From Betaproteobacteria bacterium (GTDB lineage: Bacteria > Pseudomonadota > Gammaproteobacteria > Burkholderiales > Burkholderiaceae_D): DNA of 48,775 nt. Location of the stretch: contig JANXTA010000092.1 in NCBI GenBank assembly GCA_025356395.1, forward strand, positions 1-48,775, in the 5' to 3' direction. Below, piece after piece: positions 43,391-48,775 of this stretch (its first letter is position 1; each line of letters opens with the position of its first letter). The notes below the pieces were generated by a model. It was not told where the DNA came from, made no database searches, and saw only the letters and a program-made list of their open reading frames with translations. The translations under genes and the position numbers were made by a program.

Positions 43391-43632
43391 TGAATACGGG
43401 AAGGGTGTACGTCCATACCGACGTCGATCCGTGGCGGTCGATCTTCGACATGGACCGCGTCGCACCGATTGCGCAATACCGTGGCGACTGCAACGCGGTG
43501 GATGCCTACGTCAAGGACCATGCGGGGTTGGCAAGCGGGATGCCTTTGACTACCAAAGCAGTGGCCGACCGGACGGAGAAAGCGATGGGATCGACGTCGC
43601 CCTCCACGAACGACAGCAAGCCAGGCAACTAG
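43390..43632 (+). CDS. Small hypothetical ORF coupled to nupC
   Basis: 80 codons beginning MNTGRVYVHTDVDPWRSIFD. The start overlaps the nupC stop in an ATGATG/TGA arrangement, which would allow translational coupling. The sequence has no signal or membrane segment and ends in a Ser/Thr/Lys-rich tail. I do not recognise a family, and no independent ribosome site beyond GGGG is seen. It may be an unreal frame. Confidence 0.35.
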   Translation: MNTGRVYVHTDVDPWRSIFDMDRVAPIAQYRGDCNAVDAYVKDHAGLASGMPLTTKAVADRTEKAMGSTSPSTNDSKPGN

Positions 43633-43815
43633 CTCTTCCCGAGCTCGGCGCGCCTATGAAGAGCTGGACGATTGCGGGGCCGTTGATCCGGGTGGCGTGC
43701 GCGTCAGTTGTCGATTCGGCACTCGTGAAGATCCAGTAGCGGAAAGTCGGACGCGCCATATGTACGTTGCGAATAGGATTTTTACTTCCGACTCTTACTC
43801 AACTGGAGACATTTC

Positions 43816-44094
43816 GTGCTCGTCACCGAGAAGGGTCAAGTCACTATTCCCAAGCACATCCGCGTGGCTGCCGGCGTAGCGCCAGGAAGCGGGGTCGCGT
43901 TCAGTCTCGCGGGAAGCAATATCGCCATCACGCCCCTGGCAACCGGAGTGAAGGGCAATCGCCGTGCCAAGTTGCGGGCTGCAGCGGCCAAGGTTCGGAG
44001 CAGCTTGAGTCCCGAATTCAGGCAATTGGGCGCGCAGGAAATCATGGACTTCCTGCGAGGGGACAACGCGGCCGTCAAACGTGGCCGGCGCTAG
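43816..44094 (+). CDS. vapB: VapB-type antitoxin, AbrB/SpoVT fold
   Basis: DNA-binding antitoxin of 92 residues. The N-terminal swapped-hairpin domain reads VTEKGQVTIPKHIRVAAGV then GSGVAFSLAG, the classic AbrB core. The C-terminal part (FRQLGAQEIMDFLRG) is where VapB proteins wrap their toxin. The GTG at 43816 has GGAG 7 bases before it. Its end overlaps the toxin start by 14 bases, as in working vapBC operons. The partner toxin has an in-frame stop, so this may be an orphan antitoxin. Confidence 0.8.
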   Translation: MLVTEKGQVTIPKHIRVAAGVAPGSGVAFSLAGSNIAITPLATGVKGNRRAKLRAAAAKVRSSLSPEFRQLGAQEIMDFLRGDNAAVKRGRR

Positions 44095-44518
44095 CCTCGC
44101 AAGCCACGACGGCAGCGCCGGAGCTCTGGTCGACACGAACATCTGGATCGACTGCATCGACCCTCGCAGTGCGTGGCACGAGTGGGCGGCCGATCAACTG
44201 CAGACCTGCAGCGAGCGCCTTTAACTGCACGTCAATCTGATAATCTACACCGAGCTACTGGTTCCCGGGCCGAACGTGAAGGCGCTGGACGCGATGCTGG
44301 ATGTCTACGACACCCTGCGCAGCCATCTTCCGTGGGCAAGCGCGGCACTGACGGCCAGTGCGTTGTCGAAGTACAGGCGCCAGGGTAGCATCCGATCACT
44401 GCCGATGCCCGACTTCTACATTGGCGCACACGCCGCTGTCGCGAACCTCAGCGTGCTGACTCGCGATCCCGATGGCTACCGGAGTTACTTTCCCCGGCTC
44501 GAGCTGATCGGTCCGTGA
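44081..44518 (+). pseudogene. VapC-like PIN-domain toxin interrupted by an in-frame TAA
   Basis: From the GTG at 44081 the frame reads a PIN-domain start (ALVDTNIWIDCIDP, D18). It hits TAA at codon 48 (44222–44224), then continues in the same frame with LHVNLIIYTELL (E58) and PMPDFYIGAHAAVANL (D111) to a stop at 44516. All expected acidic residues are present on either side, and total length (146 codons) is normal for VapC, so a single nonsense change has broken an otherwise intact ribonuclease toxin. A sequencing error or readthrough are alternatives. A GTG at 44276 could only make a catalytically incomplete fragment. Confidence 0.7.
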
Positions 44519-44554
44519 TGGGCGCATCCCTCATGGCGCCAGAAGGGCAAAGGA

Positions 44555-45568
44555 GTGTCATTGCTTCGCATCCTGAAAGTCGGCCTTGAGATCGTGGTCG
44601 GCGCCATCGCGATCGTTGCCGCGCTGCTCGGCTGGTTCGTCTATTCCCCCGATCCGGAAGTGCCCGTGCTGTCGGGAGACTTCACCCGCGGTTCGATCGA
44701 TGTCGGCGGACTGACGCGGACCTATCGCCTCTACGTTCCGCATGCGTTGCCGAAGCAGGCACCACTGGTCATGGTCCTGCATGGCTCGGGCGAGAACGGC
44801 GCCCAGATCCGCATGGAGACGGGCTATGGATTCGATCGCCTCGCCGACCAGCACGGCTTCGCGGTCGCGTATCCCGATGCCGCCAGCTTCGACTGGAACG
44901 ACTGCAGCCGCGTCGGTGACTTCGTCGCAAATGGGCGCGAGGCCGACGACGTCGGCTTCCTTCTCGCGCTGGTCGATCAACTGGCGGCCGAACGGGATCT
45001 AGGCCGCGACCACGTGTTCGCGACCGGCGTCTCGGCCGGCGGATTCATGGTGCTGCGTCTGGCCCTCGAAGCTCCATCGCGTTTTCGAGCGGTGGCCGCG
45101 GTCTCCGCGAACGTGCCGGCGCCGGGCCACTTCAAGTGTCGACCGATACCAGGCACGTCGGTGCTGTTGATGAACGGCACGAAGGACACTCTGGTCCCTT
45201 ACGGTGGAGGGGAAGTGAATCTGCTCGGTCTCTTCTACAAGACCGGCAACGTGATCTCGTCACTGGAGTCGGGGCGTTACTTCGCAGAGCTCGACAGGAT
45301 TGCGGGAGCCGGGCAGGCCAGCCGGATCCAGGGCGAAGTCGAACAACGTCTCTGGCGCGGCAACACCGGCATCGAGGTCGCGCTCGTCACCATCGTGGGT
45401 GGCGGGCATGGCATGCCGCAAGCGGCATGGCGCCGGCCGCGGCTGCTGGGTCCGTCACCGATGGCACCAGACGGACCCGCGTTGATCTGGGACTTCTTCG
45501 AGAGGCAACGACGCCGAGGAGACGAGCCCATCAACAGCGTGGGCCCGCTCTCGCCTCACCCGCCGTGA
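44555..45568 (+). CDS. PHB-depolymerase-family esterase (LpqC-like)
   Basis: Alpha/beta-hydrolase of 337 residues anchored or exported by an N-terminal hydrophobic helix (LEIVVGAIAIVAALLGWFVY). VMVLHGSGENGAQI is the oxyanion region, DWNDCSRVGDFVANGREADD the family mid-motif, and ATGVSAGGFMVLRLAL the Ser elbow. NGTKDTLVPY and VGGGHGMP supply Asp and His. Relatives are annotated as polyhydroxybutyrate depolymerase or feruloyl-esterase-like; natural substrate is uncertain. The start is GTG at 44555 (GAAGGG, 7 bases) or TTG at 44561 (AGGAG, 5 bases). It begins 36 bases after the broken vapC. Confidence 0.88.
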   Translation: MSLLRILKVGLEIVVGAIAIVAALLGWFVYSPDPEVPVLSGDFTRGSIDVGGLTRTYRLYVPHALPKQAPLVMVLHGSGENGAQIRMETGYGFDRLADQHGFAVAYPDAASFDWNDCSRVGDFVANGREADDVGFLLALVDQLAAERDLGRDHVFATGVSAGGFMVLRLALEAPSRFRAVAAVSANVPAPGHFKCRPIPGTSVLLMNGTKDTLVPYGGGEVNLLGLFYKTGNVISSLESGRYFAELDRIAGAGQASRIQGEVEQRLWRGNTGIEVALVTIVGGGHGMPQAAWRRPRLLGPSPMAPDGPALIWDFFERQRRRGDEPINSVGPLSPHPP

Positions 45569-45580
45569 AGATCGGCACGT

Positions 45581-45748
45581 TCACTCGCCTGCCACGTTCA
45601 TCGGCGCATCCTGCGAATAGACGATCCGGGCTTTCAGCTTTCCGTGGTCGACCGTCTTGGCGATGGTCACACCGCGGTACACGACCAGCGACCGGCTCTC
45701 GTCGTCGAAGACACCGTAGAAGGTATCGACCATCAATCTGATCACCAT
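45581..45748 (-). CDS. Small hypothetical ORF
   Basis: 55 codons starting MVIRLMVDTFYGVFDDESRS and continuing with a short beta-rich pattern (LVVYRGVTIAKTV). The frame is open to 45868 but the part upstream of 45748 is unlike protein. No ribosome site or family is recognised. It converges with the esterase gene and is divergent from the VOC gene. Confidence 0.3.
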   Translation of the reverse strand: MVIRLMVDTFYGVFDDESRSLVVYRGVTIAKTVDHGKLKARIVYSQDAPMNVAGE

Positions 45749-45916
45749 GCTCGACGCCTCAATCCCGAGCTCCGTCAGTCGACAAGGGGCAAAGTGATCT
45801 TGCACGATGGGTAGCGGTATCGCGGACTCCAGCGCCTTGCCATGGCTCGCGCGGCGCGGCGCGGTCACGCCCTCGTATCATTCGCGCAATCCAACCATCT
45901 ACCCGAGGAGTCGAAG

Positions 45917-46300
45917 ATGTTCAGCCACGTCATGATCGGCAGCAACGATGTCGAACGATCGAAGCAGTTCTACGATGCCCTGCTCTCCGCGATCGGCGGC
46001 AAACCCGCCAAGACCGATCCGGCGGGCCGACTGGTCTACCTGCACCGCGGCGGCGTGCTGATGATCACGAAGCCGATCGACGGCAACGCTGCGACGAGCG
46101 CCAACGGCGGTACGATCGGCTTCGCGGTCGAGGGCCCCGACGAAGCAGAAGCCTGGCATCGCGCCGGCCTGGCGCACGGCGGCACCGCCGTGGAGGATCC
46201 GCCGGGGTTGCGTGACGGGACCTACGGTCCGTTGTACCTCGCGTACCTGCGCGACCCGGATGGCAACAAGCTGTGCGCGATACATCGGCTGGCGAAGTGA
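45917..46300 (+). CDS. VOC-superfamily (glyoxalase/bleomycin-resistance fold) protein
   Basis: Cytosolic protein of 127 residues with one VOC unit pair: MFSHVMIGSNDVERSKQFYD opens the fold and YLAYLRDPDGNKLCAIHRL closes it. The expected metal positions H4 and a late Glu are only partly kept (the closing strand has KLCAIH), so metal catalysis is uncertain. Close relatives are unassigned lactoylglutathione-lyase-like proteins. GAGGAG lies 6 bases before the ATG at 45917. Confidence 0.85.
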   Translation: MFSHVMIGSNDVERSKQFYDALLSAIGGKPAKTDPAGRLVYLHRGGVLMITKPIDGNAATSANGGTIGFAVEGPDEAEAWHRAGLAHGGTAVEDPPGLRDGTYGPLYLAYLRDPDGNKLCAIHRLAK

Positions 46301-46923
46301 GTCGAACAGGCCGATGGGGCATCGAGAGTTCGACGCTGGATCACTGCTTCACGGTCATGCATTCGATGCGGCGTGAATATCGCTGACGAACCACCGAACG
46401 AGCCATGCGCCGCTATTGCAACGTGCCCCAGCGCGCGACCGCCGGTTCGGCCGCGGCCCAGCGCCACTGCCCATCGGACTGGCGGCAGGTCTGCGTGACG
46501 AAGCATTGCGCGTCTCCTTGCCGGCGATGGCCGTACCGGTCACGCCTGCCGTCGTGGCCGCACCTTCACTAAAAAAGGGAACTGCAGACGGAAAGACCGA
46601 GCGTGCCGGCGGTACACATGACCACGAGAATGCCGGCCGATGGGGATTAGGAATGATGAAATGGCATGGGCGATCGGTGCTCGAAAAAAACCGAAGGTTC
46701 TATGTCAGTGACGGACCGACGCGATGGAGCGGCGTTCTGCACTTCGCGTTAGCCAGCTTGCGTTGCGTTTCACCGAGTGACGTGATGCTCGATGTCGCTA
46801 CCGAGGCATCGACCAACCCTACGCAGGCCTCACATCGACCGCTCGTCCGCGTCTCCGATTGCAAAGTAGATGACAACCTTTGAAGCGGCGTGTGGCGAGC
46901 GGCTCGGTAGAAGTATTCGGTTG
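46301..46923. other. 623-base region without an intact gene
   Basis: It holds the frameshifted remnant at 46413–46569. I find no other frame with protein character. The plus-strand frame at 46416–46883 has no ribosome site and an unlikely composition. Short A-runs (46570–46576, 46684–46690) and lower GC than elsewhere suggest decayed or acquired DNA. Confidence 0.45.
46413..46569 (-). pseudogene. Frameshifted C-terminal remnant of a small exported/glycine-zipper-like protein
   Basis: One frame reads SEGAATTAGVTGTAIAGKET, a Gly/Ala-rich helix. The next frame over continues QCFVTQTCRQSDGQWRWAAA and ends ARWGTLQ before a TAG at 46413. The join falls near 46506. The Cys/Trp end resembles small periplasmic proteins that close with a CRQSDGQW-type strand. 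No start codon or signal peptide is left. The reading is by eye and the family is a guess. Confidence 0.35.
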
Positions 46924-47412
46924 CTATCCGCCCATCTTCCGCAAGATCGCCAGCGCCACGATCGTCACGCCGGCGGCCACGATCAGCGCGTCCTCGATCA
47001 GGCCGCTGCGCGTCTGGCCGATGCGCGCGATGGCGCGCTCGCGGCCGGCCAGCGTGAGATAGGCGAGAGGGACTGCCGTCGCCACCGCCGTCGCCGTCGC
47101 CGTCGCCGCGCCAGCCTGCTCGCTGCCGCGGGGCGCCAGAGCGGCGCCGGCGATGCCTGCGCTACTGACCCGTTCCAGCAGTCCCAGGAAGACCGTGCGA
47201 TCGGGCGCGGATTTCATCTTGTCGCCGAACAGCTCACCAACGCCCATGGCCAAGGCGCCGAACCTGAACAGAGGGCGGTCCAGCAGGACCAGTCGTCCCG
47301 GCGTGCGGCGGCCCAGCAGCCGTGCGGCCGCGATGCAAGCCATCGGCGTCATCGATCGCGCACTGGCCACCGCGCCGATCAGGCTGGAGAAAAGCAGTCC
47401 ATGAATTTTCAT
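46924..47412 (-). CDS. DUF4126-type membrane protein
   Basis: Inner-membrane protein of 162 residues of unknown function. The N-terminus MKIHGLLFSSLIGAVASARS leads into TPMACIAAARLLG and the DUF4126 landmark FGALAMGVGELFGDKMKSAP with DRT. Two more hydrophobic segments follow (ATATATAVATAVPLAYLTL and DALIVAAGVTIVALAILRK). Relatives start MTPLALV and share GELVGDK. A GCCGTC microsatellite codes the Ala/Thr run. The ATG at 47412 is the only sensible start; upstream reading has no leader. Confidence 0.8.
   Translation of the reverse strand: MKIHGLLFSSLIGAVASARSMTPMACIAAARLLGRRTPGRLVLLDRPLFRFGALAMGVGELFGDKMKSAPDRTVFLGLLERVSSAGIAGAALAPRGSEQAGAATATATAVATAVPLAYLTLAGRERAIARIGQTRSGLIEDALIVAAGVTIVALAILRKMGG
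47075..47104. repeat. GCCGTC hexanucleotide microsatellite
   Basis: Five tandem 6-base units, four GCCGTC and one GCCACC, inside the DUF4126 gene. The unit is a multiple of three, so slippage would add or remove two residues in the Ala/Thr/Val run without a frameshift. Confidence 0.7.
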
Positions 47413-47744
47413 GTTTCGTCCTTGGTATTGCCGCTGCGGCGATTGCCCCTGGACCTTCTGGCACCAGTCGCGGGCAAAGCACTCGATTGCGTGTAGCAAG
47501 CAGGTCAAGGCTGATTGCGCCGAGACGTCGTCTATCCATGCCGCAGAAGGCACTGATCGGCGATGCCGCTGACGATGTACCGCAGCGTCTCACCACGCTG
47601 CTCGGTTCGGCGGGACGTGTCCGTCGTCGATGTACCTTGCGATCCTTGCGACGACGAAGTGCATGGAGCGTCGCGTAACTTTTCATGCGTTCGAAAGTCC
47701 GGCGTTACCGGGTGCTTTGGCGACCGTCTACTTGAGGACAGATC
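47413..47744. other. 332-base divergent region between DUF4126 and the broken SDR
   Basis: No frame with credible start and composition is seen. A 47-codon plus-strand frame from about 47538 (MPQKALIGDAADDVPQRL…) ends in an Arg-rich run and has no ribosome site. No clear promoter, hairpin or repeat was found. Confidence 0.35.
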
Positions 47745-48452
47745 GTGCGCAATGAGAGTTCGACCAGCGGAAGCGTCTTGCTTGTCGGAGCCTCCCGCGG
47801 TCTCGGCTATGGGGTGGCCGTCGAGTTCCTGCGACGAGGCTGGGACGTCACGGGGACCGTGCGTGGTCATGGCCAAACCCAGCTCCATGAGCTTGTCGAG
47901 GAGCACGCCGGTCGTCTTGCGATCGAGTCTCTCGATATCATTGATCGGCTTCAGATCCAGGCACTGCGCGGCCGACTTGCGGATCGCTGCTTCGACGTCC
48001 TCTTCGTCAGTGCCGGGACTGGCGACCAGAATCAGGACCAGACGATCGAGGAGGTCTGAACCGACGAGTTCGTGAGGGTGATGGTGACGAATGCGTTGAG
48101 TCCGATGCGCGTGGTGGAAGCCCTGCAGGACCGGGTGTCCGCAAGAGACCTGATCGAAGTCATGTCGTCCGGACAAGGCAGTGTCGGCAACAACGAGAAG
48201 GGCGGCCACGAGGTCTATCGCGGCACCAAAGCGGCTCTCAACATGTACATGCGCAGCTACGCAGCGCGTCGCGCCAGAGACACGCGTGCACTTCTGCTGA
48301 TGGCGCCAGGCTGCATCCGCACCCAGCTCGGTGGACCGGATGCGCCGTTGAGCATGGAAGAGACCATGCCGGACATCGTGACTGTCCTGCTTTCACAGAT
48401 CGGCACGCCTGGTTTGAGGTACCTGGATCGATATGGGAAGACCGTGCCTTGA
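47745..48452 (+). pseudogene. Short-chain dehydrogenase interrupted by an in-frame TGA
   Basis: From the GTG at 47745 (GAGGA about 7 bases before) the frame gives an SDR start, SVLLVGASRGLGYGVAVEFL, then DVLFVSAGTGDQNQ. It stops at TGA, codon 105 (48057–48059). The same frame continues TDEFVRVMVTNALSPMRVVE with EVMSSGQGSV (Ser) and VYRGTKAALNMYMRS (the YxxxK pair) to 48452. The total of 236 codons is normal for an SDR and both halves join without a gap, so one nonsense change (for example TCA to TGA) has split it. The second half alone lacks the cofactor site. Confidence 0.75.
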
Positions 48453-48493
48453 TAGGCGTGTCATGGTCTGCTGTCGGCCAGGAGCGGACTTAG

Positions 48494-48775
48494 GGATGGT
48501 CTGCGTAAGTCAGCATTGAGGTCGCGACATTGAATCGATGGTCAGCGATCGATGGAATCTTGAATTGGCGACCACGAACTGCTCGAATCAAGGCGGTATT
48601 GATCGATTGATCGGCTCGTTTCTGAATTACGGACAGACTGGTCCCACCGCTGGCATCAATCGATGACGCACCATCCACAGATTCGACAGCGCAAACAGTG
48701 TGATCGATTGCGCCGTGTTCTTGGCCACGCCGCGATAGCGAACCTTGACGAAGCCGAACTGCCGCTTGATGACGC
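48494..48775 (-). mobile_element. Right portion of an IS5-family insertion sequence (left part outside window)
   Basis: A transposase tail enters from the right edge on the minus strand. About 130 bases past its stop lies a likely element end, GGGATGGTCTGCGTAAGT at 48494, directly preceded by CTTA, a target type used by IS5 relatives. The matching inverted repeat is outside the window, so the end position is inferred. Confidence 0.5.
48627..48775 (-). CDS. IS5-family transposase (C-terminal fragment at window edge)
   Basis: The last 48 residues read [20 protein letters not shown] then [16 protein letters not shown], followed by TAA at 48627. The K-V-R-Y-R-G-x-A-K-N sequence holds the C-terminal part of the DDE domain (YREK-like region) and LFALSNLWM is the typical IS5 ending. 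The catalytic Asp residues lie outside the window, so activity cannot be judged. It is next to a region with two nonsense-broken genes. Confidence 0.75.
   Translation of the reverse strand, partial: VIKRQFGFVKVRYRGVAKNTAQSITLFALSNLWMVRHRLMPAVGPVCP

Noticed and set aside
44276-44518. Separate short gene from the GTG at 44276
   Set aside because: It is the C-terminal part of the interrupted VapC in the same frame and lacks the first two catalytic acidic residues.
46416-46883. 155-codon plus-strand ORF as a real gene
   Set aside because: No ribosome site, unlikely composition, and it overlaps the minus-strand remnant; no family recognised.
1-48775. CRISPR array, tRNA or rRNA genes, prophage
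   Set aside because: No regularly spaced repeats, no cloverleaf sequences and no structural or integrase phage genes were seen on either strand.

Overview
The window is GC-rich, densely coded and mostly housekeeping. It looks like a gammaproteobacterium near the Lysobacterales (Xanthomonadales). The reasons are the gene order glyA–nrdR–pil–ribD–ribE … ribBA–ribH–nusB–thiL–pgpA, a RibB fused to a dead RibA domain, a pilV-W-X-Y1-E minor pilin operon, and a CNT nucleoside permease beside cytidine deaminase. The assignment is by gene content only and is tentative; a betaproteobacterium cannot be excluded.

Layout, left to right. (1) 1–1.6 kb: a partial EamA permease, then divergent pyrF. (2) 7.3–1.6 kb, minus strand: one tight operon ribBA–ribH–nusB–secreted protein–thiL–pgpA–pncC–alpha/beta hydrolase, with ATGA overlaps at several junctions. 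(3) 7.4–24.5 kb: about 17 kb of accessory genes lying between ribBA and its usual partner ribE. These are a PcaB-like lyase, a MarR–GNAT fusion with a palindromic operator candidate, pbpC (PBP1C), a small AT-richer plus-strand module (double-glycine leader peptide plus CPBP membrane protein), a 2057-residue alpha-2-macroglobulin, pcaF, a pcaD–pcaC fusion, an S53 peptidase and an Asp/Arg/Gly-tailed exported protein. (4) 24.5–35.7 kb, minus strand: ribE and ribD, then a type IV pilus minor-pilin operon transcribed pilV–pilW–pilX–pilY1–pilE–fimT, a SAM methyltransferase, and a second fimT paralog. (5) 35.8–41 kb: nrdR, a winged-helix remnant, glyA with a terminator-like hairpin in its leader, ydfG and asnB. 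(6) 41–43.6 kb: cdd and nupC for nucleoside salvage, each with a small companion gene. (7) 43.7–48.8 kb: a decaying, plastic end with a vapB antitoxin beside a vapC broken by an in-frame stop, a PHB-depolymerase-like esterase, a VOC protein, a frameshifted remnant, a DUF4126 membrane protein, an SDR broken by an in-frame stop, and the tail of an IS5-type insertion sequence.

How the genes work together: riboflavin synthesis is nearly complete in the window (ribD, ribE, ribBA, ribH), but GTP cyclohydrolase II must be supplied from elsewhere. PBP1C and the thioester macroglobulin form the known periplasmic repair/protease-trap pair, here separated by the inserted peptide module. The pil operon encodes the priming and tip complex of type IV pili.

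The most interesting candidate is the two-gene module at 12.3–13.0 kb: a 57-residue peptide with a double-glycine leader and a CPBP-family membrane protein that keeps the catalytic-type Glu and His residues. It resembles a minimal bacteriocin/immunity or peptide/protease pair and has no transporter nearby. I saw no tRNA, rRNA, CRISPR array or recognisable FMN riboswitch.
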